From Gibbula magus (Eukaryota; Mollusca; Gastropoda; Trochida; Trochidae): a DNA stretch of 64,000 nucleotides. Position numbers and translations under genes: made by a program. Positions 32,178 to 42,590 of the stretch are shown one piece after another; positions within the stretch are counted from its first letter, which is position 1, and each line of letters starts with the position of its first letter. The notes beneath the pieces were generated by a model, which saw only the letters and a list, made by a program, of their open reading frames with translations, had not been told where the DNA came from and did no database searches. Location: assembly GCA_936450465.1 (NCBI GenBank), contig OW388291.1, positions 85,357,099 to 85,421,098 on the forward strand. The letters are read 5' to 3'.

Positions 32178-32730
32178 TTAAAGGCGCTGTAGCACGTTTT
32201 TGCACATTATGTATTCCCAAATTAGTCATTTATTGTTTATTCATTATAAGATTATACATTGTTGTGTTAAATTAAAAGGTAAAGATCCCATTACACGACC
32301 ACATAAACAGCATCCATAGAAAACGGTTATCTTTATTGGTAGAAAATTGTGCGACATGAAAAGGGAACATCTTTTTAATTCTTCAGTGTGAAAGATAAAT
32401 TTATATTATCATTGGTCTCGTGCGATTTGGAGAGTTCAGAGATCAAGATGGTTAGCCGTTCCCTAATGGTATTATATTCAAACCTCTACTATAGAGTGTT
32501 ACATCAATCAGAACATTTGAACTACATTCGAGCAACCATTTTATTATGAACATTTTAAAATGGCAGCTCGAAGAGAAATGGACTCGCAAGACTTACCCGA
32601 ACCAGTTCCATTCGTTTTAGGACACTTTTAATTCATTCTGGGGTATTATTTGCCATTGGTAACATTTATTTACCTTTCTGTGAGGCCACTTTATTTCAGG
32701 AGGAACGGCGTGCTACAGTGCCTTGAAAGG
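32178..32730. mobile_element. MITE with GGCGCTGTAGCACG ends (553 bp)
   Basis: The left end TTAAAGGCGCTGTAGCACGT and the reverse complement of the right end TTCAAGGCACTGTAGCACGC form inverted termini. The same ends frame 36399-36738 and 37384-38805, so this is a local family. Interiors share CATGGTTCG-type and AAAATGGC words. No coding capacity. Confidence 0.75.
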
Positions 32731-33340
32731 ATTAAGGATTGGAGACAGCTGACAACTTCAAACTTTACTAAGCACTGGGAGAGGTTCCTGGCATGGTATT
32801 AAAAACAGGTCAAAAGTATTTTTTGCTTAAATGAGGCATATTTTTTTTATCTATTTTGTATTTTCATTTGCCTTGTGAGCTTGGCCCCAGGTTGATTTAC
32901 AAATCATCACAAAAAGTTTGCTTTGAGTAAGCATTTACTTCAGACCTTATAAATGCGTAAAGTAAATACTACAAATCGCCAATTCTGTGTAACAGTTACA
33001 AACGTTTTATTTAGAAGTCTTTCTTCATCTCACTTCATTAAAATTAGAGCCATTGGTTCTGTAGGTCATCAGGACTTCAGTGATTTATTATCTAAGGTTG
33101 AAGATCTAAATAATCTCAGGTAATATATTGTTTTAAAAAGTTTTTTTAGGTAAAAAAAATATGAGGGTCACTAAATCTACAATTGAGAATCCCCATTTGC
33201 CAAGGAGTCTTTAGACAAAATTTCAGCTCTCTAGAGTCACTTGTTCTGGAGAAAAAGTCGAAAAAGCAAAAAGTTCATGGATGGACAGACGAAAGGAGGA
33301 CGACATGCCAAAATGTGATTGGAAAATTTTGTTATTAGAT
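32731..33340. other. One ~145-bp unit and its element end, reversed
   Basis: GAGCCATTGGTTCTGTAGGTC near 33050 and a single satellite-like unit at 33165-33265 (CTACAATTGAGAATCCCC, TTGTTCTGGAGAAAAAG) followed by GTTCATGGATGGACAGACG. It shows that the array units are part of a larger dispersed element. Confidence 0.6.
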
Positions 33341-33450
33341 GGAAGTCAAATAAGAACACTCATTTATGGATAAATAACTACTTTATTCAGAAATTATTTG
33401 TAGATTAACAATTTCTTAATCCATAAATGATTGTTCTTATTTGACTTCCA
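33341..33450. repeat. Inverted repeat with ~31-nt arms
   Basis: GGAAGTCAAATAAGAAC (33341) pairs with GTTCTTATTTGACTTCC (ending 33450), and the inner CATTTATGGAT with ATCCATAAATG. About 48 bases separate the arms. Probably a MITE remnant. Confidence 0.75.
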
Positions 33451-34139
33451 ACCTCTAATATGCCCCTCAACTAAGTTATATGTAATTAGATGTACCGGTA
33501 CACATTTCATATCTTCAGTAGTTCTGCTGGCGTTCTAATGACGACATGCTATAAACGGCTATAATAACAATTGTCAATTGAGGTAAATTTTAAAATTAGT
33601 CACTTCACATGGTAAGGTTACCCAGAAGGTTAATATACTTGTTAATATAGGTCAGGGATATTGGAAGCTTTACGATTGATATTCACCAGTGTGTAAATGT
33701 GTAAATAAATCAATATATACGTTTTCAAAATTCACATTTATCTCTTACTAGCTTTCTTCAGTATATAAGATCAATAGTAAAACAAAATCCTCAACGGTAA
33801 TTATGTTATATTCGTGTTGGAAGCTGAGATCCTATATTGTTAAGTACTGTTTTGATTGACGTCATATAACACAATAAAGACGTTAAATACAACAGTATAA
33901 TTACCTTGCTTGTAGTGCCAATGTCCGAAGATATTCATTTCACAGAAATGTTGACTGTACTTGAATTATTTAAGGAGTTTAAAACTGATATTTTAAAACA
34001 TAAATATTGAAACCCCAATTTTATTATATGATTGCAGGTGAAATACCGGAATCTATCAATGAAAATAAACCGTGTTATCAGTCACTAGTGAAAATAACAA
34101 TGGAACGTGTTATCAGTCACTAGTGACTGATATAACAAT

Positions 34140-34195
34140 GACCTGACGTCATAAAACAATGCTCCGACGTCATGACACGTTCATGACGTCACATT
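34140..34195. promoter_or_regulatory. Cluster of CRE-like TGACGTCA sites
   Basis: Two full TGACGTCA palindromes and one CGACGTCATGAC lie within about 55 bases, next to a duplicated CGTGTTATCAGTCACTAGTG. TGACGTCA is the canonical CREB/ATF site. The block looks like part of a repeat, so regulatory function is a guess. Confidence 0.4.
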
Positions 34196-34298
34196 GTTGC
34201 TGAGGCGACAGGCTCATTCTGGAGCCGACTTAACGTAAATGCAAGTCTATTTCGGCGAATATGATAAGAATTGGTCATATAATAAATAGAAAATTTGT

Positions 34299-34438
34299 CT
34301 TTTCTTGACAAATACCATGTTTATCTCATCTCGTGAGGTAGAAAAGTTATATATTTTCACTCGTGGCTGCGCCACTCGTGAAAATATAACCTTTCTACCT
34401 CACTCGATGAGATAAACATGGTATTAGTCAAGAAAAGC
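34299..34438. repeat. Near-perfect palindrome (~65-nt arms)
   Basis: The left arm CTTTTCTTGACAAATACCAT and right arm ATGGTATTAGTCAAGAAAAG pair, as do TATATTTTCACTCGTGG and CCACTCGTGAAAATATA around a GC-rich centre (GGCTGCGCC). It resembles the palindrome at 17988-18134 in size and layout. Confidence 0.85.
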
Positions 34439-34752
34439 CAAATATCCTCTAAATATTGTGTTTTGCAACAATGTACAGTTCTCCACTTAACTGCTGAATT
34501 AATATCATTTTATTAAATATAACCGTTCAGTGCAAAACTGTATTGAATTGCCTAACACATGATGGTAAAATCAACTCGATTTTTTAAATTCAAATATATA
34601 AGGTATTTAAAGGTTTATAACGATCAAAATACTTTCATATACAAATGTGTCTTTTGTGAAATTTATCTTAAGTACATCAAATTGTTAATAACTGTGGTCT
34701 GCAGTTTCTATAAAGATCAAATAGATTAGACAATAGAGTGATTGTGTTTCAG

Positions 34753-35387
34753 GTGTGTCTGAGGACACGGAGGGGGCAGATCACTTGTGTAGAGCTGCTT
34801 CATGACCAACTCGGTAAGTGGAAACTGGAAGTTCATGATTTGTTATATCCTGAACGCTGTAACATCATTGAGATAGCATGTCTTAGTATTAATTGATTTG
34901 AAAGTGTCATGAATATACAATTAACATCTAAAGATGAGAGGGGTTAGTGATAACGTAGTTCTCTGCAGGTGGCTAAGATGGTATTCTGAGAGTATGATTG
35001 CTTATGAACTAGTTAATTTAGATAGAATTAGTGGCTTTATCACTTTTCAAAATGACTGCTTTGACCATTTTAGTATTCAAGATGAATCCGTGGATGAAAC
35101 TGTTTGAAGTCTCACAAAACGCCGATGTAAGCTATGGCTCGAGCCAACAACTTCTTGCTTGTATTAAGGTTGGCTTGCATGTAAATGTTCACCTCCTCCA
35201 CAACTCTGTCAACCGGGAAACATTACTTGATATACCGAAGTTTGCCATTCGAAGGAAAAAGCCAGAATCTGAAATATGGGAGTTGTATTCACACACTAGT
35301 ATGACAATTGACCCCGCCCATGAAGAACTGGCGATAGCTTATTTACGATTAAAGTTACAGGTCTGCTATTTTAGCAAAGAACACTAA
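34753..35387 (+). pseudogene. Module-gene exons 2 and 3, second copy (truncated)
   Basis: Exon 2 (34753-34813) encodes CLRTRRGQITC and differs from the first copy by two coding changes at most; its acceptor, 61-nt length and GTAAGT donor are conserved. Exon 3 starts at 35032 after ATTAG and encodes WMKLFEVSQNA, YGSSQQLLACIKVGLHVNV and RRKKPESE. Similarity stops near 35302, where a dispersed repeat (also at 4585-4660) takes over and supplies a TAA at 35385. With the stop in exon 1 and the missing C-terminal modules this copy is a pseudogene, but its exon 3 shows conserved spacing. Confidence 0.75.
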
Positions 35388-36398
35388 ACTGATGGAGTGT
35401 TACAACACAGCAAAGCAAATTCTTCTGAACACGTAACTATTTATGATATTCAAATTCAAAAAGGTGTAAAATTTCTTTTGGCGTTCAGTTTATCTTTGAT
35501 TTCCAAACTCACCAGGCTATCTCCTAATTATATTTCATCATGGGAGTTTATTTTGTAATAATCCTGCATCAGGAATAAGTGTAGAAGCGAGCACAGCTCA
35601 CATTACCCCGGCTTCCCACTACAAACGTAAAATTAGTAAAATACACATTTATGAGCATTGCTTAACATATATGTAACGTTTAAGTGAAAGTGGAGTATAC
35701 CGTTTCAGAAGTGATTGCACCTTTTTCCATGTTTCAAGTTATTGTTGATCTATTGAAAATCTGGATGAAAAACTTCTATTAAATATTCAACATGGGAAAT
35801 ATCATAATGAAATGAAATAGGGTTGTCATCCCGTGCTCTGTATCCTTTTAACATACAGGTGTAACAAAAAATCACATCATGATTGAAAATTGTGTACAGT
35901 TTGGTGGTGCTATCATATGTAAAAGGACGATTTTCTGGTTAACAACTTCTTAAATGTGAAAATACACGATGTTTCGGAGTATAAATGCTCATCTTCATCA
36001 GAAAGGAAATAACAAAATGGGATATATGTATATAAATGTATCCTATTTTGTTATGTCCTTATACATGTACATGTATCCAATTCCTATATGTTATTAATAA
36101 ACGATTAAAATACAATCAAGTTGAGACATGATTGTATATAATATTACACAACTTGATAAAGACTAGCGCACATTAATTGAACAATACAAAAAAAAAGATA
36201 AGTGAAGCCATTTATAATTATCGGCTAAGAGTGTGGAAAGCTCCGCTACGGCTAAACATGAAATGTCCATTTATATGATAGATTATTTTTTGCGTTGTGG
36301 AGTTCTATCAATATATGTTTCATTATTTAAAATGATGCAAACTTACTAAAACTATAGGTTTTTCTCAAATAATGTTATCAGAAACATAGGTTTAATTT
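35388..36398. other. AT-rich DNA with repeat scraps
   Basis: Only the tail of the shared repeat (to ~35440) and short simple-sequence tracts were seen. CTCCGCTACGGC near 36242 recalls the centre of the 18-kb palindrome. Confidence 0.4.
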
Positions 36399-36738
36399 AC
36401 AGTGGCAGTAGCACGTTTTTTCGCTCAAATAAGTCGATGAAATGTATTTGAAATAATATTTCACCAATAATAGAAACCCTTCTCTCTTTGAGAAATCAAG
36501 TTTTTAAAAATGAGTGTACATGGTTCGGTAAAGGCATGGGAATCGTATTTGTAACTCGAAATAATAAAAGGTGTTCAAATTAAAATGGCCGCCATGAAAT
36601 TGTTGCTATATACCCGGATAATTAGTTTGTGTACCAAGTTTTTTTACCCTCTAAATTAAATATTAATGACAGAAAATATCGTTATAAATGGGAAATTTGA
36701 AAAAATAAAAATTGAAAAACGTGTTACAGCCCCTTTAA
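36399..36738. mobile_element. MITE of the GGCGCTGTAGCACG family (~340 bp)
   Basis: Left ACAGTGGCAGTAGCACGTTT and right end (reverse complement) TTAAAGGGGCTGTAACACGT match the family ends. The interior has ACATGGTTCGGTAAAGGCAT and AAAATGGCCGCCATG. Confidence 0.7.
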
Positions 36739-37383
36739 TGTGGCTCCCTAATCTTTAAAATTGTATTGGTGATAAATTGATAATTAATAAAACATGATAT
36801 TTGATACTCGTTGTCTCAAATCTAAAGAAAATTTGTCAAAAGTCATAACGAGAAATAGTGGTGAAGAAATATTTGAAGAAGTTTTCAGGTCAGGTGACTA
36901 TTAACCCATGTTATCTTATCGATATTCACGAGTTAAACGCGCAAATAAAGACATTGCAGTGCATTCTGGGAGATCATATTTCACGTTTTTTAGGGTTGTC
37001 CCTGACCCATTGCAAAACGGTCTCTGCTGCAATCTTGACATCGATGAGACCAGAGTTGAAAAACAGACAAAAAACACTTTAGGTAAGTGGTTACATAAAG
37101 GGTTACTGGAATGATACACCAGGCGACGATAACAACCGTCAACTACAGGATATCCGATTGCAAATCTTTCAGAGTGTCACATGTCAGATGTCGAGGTCAC
37201 AGTTTACATTTCCTGGTATTGTAAGAGCTTTGCATTTCTAGCCACAACAAGTTCGCCATTCGCGTCTCCTCCTTTATAAGGTTCAGATATTGTAAATATT
37301 TTTATCTTATGATTACTTGAATTCGTTTATACCTTGAAACACAACAGTTAACCCAGTTTCAGCTTTATCTACAGTCCATTACT
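36739..37383. other. Unassigned DNA with a weak exon-like stretch
   Basis: The frame near 36930-37083 (contains PDPLQNGLCCNLDIDETR) stops before a GTAAGT and could be mistaken for an exon, but its upstream acceptor would include a stop and no domain is recognised. Confidence 0.35.
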
Positions 37384-38805
37384 TTAAAGGCGCTGTAGAA
37401 CGATTTTCTTACTGAAATAAAGTGCTCTCACAAAAATGTAAATAAGTGTTGCCAATGGCTAGATAATACTCCTGAATAAATAAAAAATAGTTCTAAAACG
37501 AATTTACATGGTTCGATTAAGCCATGCGAGTCCATTTTCATTCGAGCGGCCATTTTAATGTGTTCTCATTAAAACGGCCACTCAAAGTCAAAAGTCAAAA
37601 GTTCTTTATTGTATTCGAGGCCTCTGGCCCATATACATTTGAGTTACATGCATTATTAATCACCAGTTCAATAACAAATTAAATGGGTACAAAGGTGATT
37701 GATTTTAACTTATCATCTCGATGAGATATGGCATAGGTAACATATTGTGCAAGTCTAAGAATGCTGTTATTGTTATCAGAAGAAAGGATTTGTTTAAATG
37801 CTTAAGCAGGAGGCTTGGAAAGATAATAATCATGGATAAACTTTTTCCGTAAATCGTCGTAAGATTGACAAACAAATAGAAAATGGATTTCGTCTTCAAC
37901 GGCTACTTTACACAATGGACATATTCTATTGCTTTTGTCGATCGATTTGTACCTACCTTCATTAATCATTAAATTTGACAGACCTAATCTGAATCGTATC
38001 AATGAATACCTTAACTTCTTGGATGTTAAATGTGAAAGATATCTTTCGGGTTGGAGTAGGCTTTTAAAGAGTCTATATGCATCATAACGTGAGCTATTAT
38101 CTAATGTCGACTGCCAATCTTGATTAAACATATTTAATGCTGTTTCTCGAAATTGATACAAGAAAAGGTTTATATTACCAACAGTCTGGCTCAGCCAAAC
38201 AAAACCATAACCATGAGAAAACAAAAGATTTCGAACGTGGGATGCCCATGTTACTTTCCCTAAATCATCTAAATGAACAAGGATGTTGTAAGCCTTCTTA
38301 GGTAGTCTATATTCATGCATACATATTATTTTTAACCAAAATTTCAAACAATCACAATGGGATAGTTAGTTCATGTTATTATTATGTGTATATTTCACTA
38401 CTTGTTGTAGGTAGTTGTGAATTGTCTCTCTTGTCAGTATGTGTTGAATCAAGCACTTGCCAATTGTTTTAACTTATTTAGTATCATCCCATGTTGTAAT
38501 TGATAAGGCATCACTTATTGGTAATCAAACAGTATGTTTCTATGTGATGTTAAGTTACATAATATGATATATTGTGTATTGTATATTTTTTGCGTGTTTA
38601 TGTTATGTTTTGATGTAGGTTATATTGTGTTGCAATTGCGTTTTGCAGGGTGTCTTATATCCATATGTGCTTCAAGCACACGATGTAATAAATCCCTCAA
38701 ACCAAGTGACCCTTGTTGTTGTTCCTTTTTGGCCCAATAAGAACCCGGTTACAACACTATATTATATAAACTTTAATATTGAATAGCAATTTACAGCGCC
38801 TTGAA
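37384..38805. mobile_element. MITE of the GGCGCTGTAGCACG family split by a LINE
   Basis: The left end TTAAAGGCGCTGTAGAACG (37384) and interior (ACATGGTTCGATTAAGCCAT, CGGCCATTTTAATG) are followed abruptly by a LINE tail at ~37580; the right end TTACAGCGCCTTGAA lies at 38791-38805. This is a nested insertion. The exact right border of the LINE was not found. Confidence 0.65.
37578..38350 (-). pseudogene. LINE ORF2 C-terminal fragment and 3' tail
   Basis: The minus-strand frame 37802-38347 (181 codons) has KVTWASHVRNLLFSHGYG and ends in the knuckle CPLCKVAVEDEIHFLFVCQ followed by YDDLRKKF. The 3' UTR has GGCCAGAGGCCTC, AATAAAG and a (TTTTGAC)n tail at ~37580-37600. It is 5'-truncated, as is usual for LINE copies, and lacks the RT core. 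Same family as 27.6-28.2 kb. Confidence 0.8.
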
Positions 38806-38954
38806 AAAATATTGGTTTGAAAATTATTTAAAATATAAATTTACAAAAACTTGTTAAAGATGGATTCTACACTTCCATCGATAATTGTGATGTATGGTTT
38901 TAAACAATAATGTTCTTTTAACATTTTTAATCATTAAACCAAGATTAATCGTTA

Positions 38955-39425
38955 TATAGTCGTTGCCGTGTCCGTCAGTCTATTCGTCCGTCTGTTATCA
39001 TTTGGTTTCCGTAACAGAATTCGAAAACCATTCATGATTTCTTTCTGAAACTTTCCATGTCTATTACCCACTAACTGAAGTGGTGCCTTTTGATATTTTC
39101 AGATTTCTGGGAAGAAAACAAATGTTTTCGTTTCAATAAAAACGTGTTGGATTTGGACTTTGTTCAGAGATAGGTTCGTTTCCGGGATCAAAGCTCCAAA
39201 ACGTTCCACCACATCTTCCTGAAACTTTGCATGTGTATTACCCACTAACTGAAAGCGAGGCTTTTGATATTTTCAGATGTCTGAAATGTTTGGGTTTTTT
39301 TCGTTTCCATAGAAATGTTTTGGATTTGGACTTGGGATAGGTCTGCTTCTGGAGCAGAACTCCAAAACCCTTCATCATGTATATTCCCCTAACTAACTGA
39401 AGTAGTAGATAAACAATTATTTTTT
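38955..39425 (+). repeat. Tandem ~174-bp repeat with CGTCCGT leader
   Basis: GAAACTTTCCATGTCTATTACCC near 39048 (GAAACTTTGCATGTGTATTA near 39222) marks two units, with a third deleted unit at 39365. A pyrimidine-rich GTCCGTCAGTC leader precedes them. The same arrangement lies at 49.2-49.52 kb. Confidence 0.75.
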
Positions 39426-40514
39426 ATAAATTATGTGGGACTGGTGGTATATGTCATCTTCCGATGACTCTTGTTTTGAACTTATTATATATCATTAACT
39501 TATATTAAACGGATTATGCGACTTCTCACCAAACTTTACTGCGAAGACATGATTGATTGCCATCGTTTCAATAAGTGAAACCAGTTACTTGATTGGAACC
39601 ACAGGGGCGTGTATCGCTTAGAAATCACGTATGAAAGACATATACCTATATAGACCCTACCCTATTACTATATAAAAGGAAAGGGGTGTAACGACGAAAT
39701 CACACATGATCATTCAAAGTCATATTTTGCATCAAAACAAGTTTTATGGCACAGTCGATGACTACGATACGAAAGCTAAATGATTTCCCTAGGAAATGAG
39801 TTATAAATGGTCACAATTGGATCATTATTTCAAAAGGTGGGCTTTTAAAATCGTTTATTATTTCCAGCAATGTTGACAGCACCTATAAATCGGATGCCCA
39901 TCTGTCATTGAGAAAATATTTTTTCAAAATCAATGCTTATGACACGGTTATTTCTGTCCCTCAAATATTACACCTGGTCGTTGCTATACCACACATTCCA
40001 CAAGGTATAAGGTCAGTTTTATGACAAAATAAGTATTTACAAAGAAGTTTCGAGTTGGATTACTTTTCATGTCATGTTCTGATAAGGATGAAAACATGTT
40101 TATATCAATTCTGAATTGCCTTGTTACATATAATTAATATTTGACACATATTCCTGGTACCATATCTTTCCCCACAAAACTCCTTCCCCGTGGCAAGGGA
40201 AGACGGAAAGTTTGGAAGCAAGTGCGTGTGAATGCTGGGTATCTGACACTCAGTCCAAAAGACACTTCCTGTCGCGAAACATACGTTCACGGTTAAAAAC
40301 TCGCTCTTCCTCTTAACAAAAGACAAATGTCGCCATTAGTTTTTTTATTCTAGGTTGGTAATTAGCAACTTTCAATCTTGGATTTACGATTGACTTAGAT
40401 AAGATTGGTTAGTGGAACAGTATAGAAGCATATCACGCTAAGATTGAGATTTTAGGGATTTACGATTGGCGAGGGGCTAAGATCGGTAAGTGGGATTGCA
40501 TCCTGATCACTTAA
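39426..40514. other. AT-rich DNA upstream of the DM9 gene
   Basis: No exon recognised; any 5' untranslated exon and promoter of the DM9 gene should lie in this stretch but could not be located. Confidence 0.4.
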
Positions 40515-40604
40515 AGCGTACCAGCTGCCGTCCCACAAGTCTCCCTTTTGGGACCACTATTTTTCAGTGTTTATGTTAACAATAAAATATCAACTGGAAG
40601 TTAA
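40515..40604 (+). pseudogene. LINE reverse-transcriptase scrap
   Basis: The frame reads VPAAVPQVSLLGPLFFSVYV, matching the RT motif (SG)VPQGS(V/L)LGPLLF of LINE elements. Only ~25 codons remain. Confidence 0.6.
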
Positions 40605-40723
40605 AGGTAACACACTTGACCTTAAAAGTTTAAAATATTGTATAAAATGTGTACAGGTCTGCCTTTAATGACATGTTATATACACACTGACAGTATCTAT
40701 GTCAACGTTTCAGATTGGCCACC

Positions 40724-41149
40724 ATGAGTTACTCCTACGTCAAGAATGTATGCGGACCTCCCAGCGATGCTATATGCTTCGGCTGTCAGAATGACGGAGG
40801 CGGCCGGCAGTGGTCAGTCATTGCGCACACTCAGCACGGACCTATCGGCGGCAAAGCATCACGGGATACCTGCTACTACCCTTTTGGCGGACAGGAGCAC
40901 GCGGCAAGGGAGTGGTTCTGGCTTACTGCACCGGAAGGGAAGGTAGTTCCGGTAAAGAACAAGGGGTCGACACCACCAAATGCAGTGAGTCTTGGTCGCC
41001 AAACAAACGAAAATAAGGAGTACTACGCTGCTGTAGCGATCTGCGACTCCGGACTCATACCGGGGAAGGCCCTCGGAAACACGTGCTGGTACGCGTACGG
41101 CGGAAAAGAACACCTGACTTCCGACTTCATGTGGCTCACATCCATCTGA
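40724..41149 (+). CDS. DM9-domain protein (putative mannose-binding lectin-like)
   Basis: A 141-residue intronless reading frame starts at the ATG 40724, which has a perfect Kozak context (GCCACCATGA); a TTTCAG acceptor at 40708-40713 suggests an upstream untranslated exon. The protein has two DM9 (DUF3421) repeats: WSVIAHTQHGPIGGKASRDT plus CYYPFGGQEH, and AICDSGLIPGKALGNTCWYA followed by GGKEH. Each has the family's W/Y, GK and TCWY-GG-EH motifs. No signal peptide or membrane segment is seen, so it is cytosolic or released non-classically. Length and architecture match oyster DM9-containing proteins, which bind mannose and microbes; that role is inferred for this copy. An AATAAA lies at 41455-41460. 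The coding sequence is GC-richer than its surroundings and undamaged, so the gene is probably active. Confidence 0.9.
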   Translation: MSYSYVKNVCGPPSDAICFGCQNDGGGRQWSVIAHTQHGPIGGKASRDTCYYPFGGQEHAAREWFWLTAPEGKVVPVKNKGSTPPNAVSLGRQTNENKEYYAAVAICDSGLIPGKALGNTCWYAYGGKEHLTSDFMWLTSI

Positions 41150-41189
41150 AGTGTTTCGTGTCCGTCTGATTCCGCTCTGAAAATGGAAA

Positions 41190-42210
41190 AATCACATATC
41201 AATGGACAATCACATAACAATCGACCCCTACATTATCTTTCTCATGATTAAGACAAAACGGTCTTAACATAAAAGTTGTTGTTCATGAGATTTTGCATAA
41301 GTAGACGAGTAGGCTAATACAGCTTCAATTGCTTCATAAGGAAAGCTATTATGTTTCGTTGAAGATGGATGAAAATGGCGATTTTCGAAAAATGGCAATG
41401 TTCTATGATTTGTCACATGTAAACTATGATATATGCTTGAAAGTTATTGTTTTTAATAAAAGTATATCTCTTCTTTAACATGAGTTATTAAAGATAGAGG
41501 CATCTATCGAAAATTGCTGTAGTTCGTTAATAATGATGATAATAGAGTACTTGTACCGCGCATTTGTCCATGCCACATCATGTTCAAAGCGCACAAATAA
41601 GGAATGCAGAAAGAAAGTCAGATTACACATGAAACTCGAGCCAGAACAAGTGGGTATTGAAGAGGTGGGCCTTAAAGAATTGATTATCTCAACAGTTGAA
41701 GATGGAACATAGGTAAAGGATCTGTTTCCATATTGCACTGACCTAATTCTTGGTACCACAAGTAGGCACTTATCCTGTGAACCTAGTGAGCTAGAAGAGT
41801 GTACTCAGTTAGGAGACAGGATTGATAAGAGGGTTCAGTCCCAGTGAGGCAGGGAAAGACCAGGCATAAAAGCTTGAATTTTATTCTGAACTCAACTGGA
41901 AACCATTGGAGCAAGAACAGAACAAGAGGAAAGTGGTCATATTTTCTGGAGGAGTCACACTGCGGACAACAACATTTTGCACTCTCTACAGCTTGACTAT
42001 CTGAGTCGTTGATGCATTGGTCAGCAAACAGTTGTAGTAATCTAATTTACTCACAACGTGAGACAAAACAATTTTACCTTCGGCAAATTAAGTTATCTTT
42101 AATCTACTTAACCATGCACTTTCAATAAATAAACTCAGAATCTTTTTTGATGCAGGTTAATCATAAACGGAAATGTCTAACAAGTCTATATTTTTAAATA
42201 TATAAAATAA
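41190..42210 (+). repeat. Segmental duplication block B1 (partner 29.17-30.33 kb)
   Basis: Collinear with block A1 over about 1 kb. It begins in the 3' UTR of the DM9 gene. A LINE/SINE-like tail (GAGTACTTGTACCGCGCATT on plus, 41545-41564) is present here and not in A1. Confidence 0.85.
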
Positions 42211-42221
42211 ATATATAAAAT

Positions 42222-42590
42222 TAATGACACTGTCATAAAATAAATTACTTTTTAAAGAAAAACGGTATCTATATCATCGTTTTGCACACGTTTTTCAACA
42301 TGGTAATTCACTGAAACACATATTTTAGATACTCATTAACTGCGATATGATGTTCACAGTTGAATAAACAAACAAATTAAAAAATGATAATAGGGGGTAA
42401 ATGAACCTTTTTCATCACTCTCAATGAATGTACAGTTTGTCTAGCCTTATGACAACTAGTAAACTCTACATGACATAACAGAGAAGATAAGGATACTGCC
42501 ATACTTTACAGCGTTGGTCAAGGTAATTTCTCTTTTCCAGTACTAGGTCTGGACAGGGTTGTCCCCCTTTATGTAATATGATCGATCACT
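42222..42590 (+). repeat. Segmental duplication block B2 (partner 31.13-31.52 kb)
   Basis: Collinear with block A2 (AAAACGGTATCTATAT, TGATAATAGGGGGT, GTCTGGACAGGGTTG). Confidence 0.85.

Noticed and set aside
36908..37083. Exon-like frame with PDPLQNGLCC ending before GTAAGT
   Set aside because: A stop directly precedes the frame, no acceptor gives an open exon, and no related copy was found in the window.
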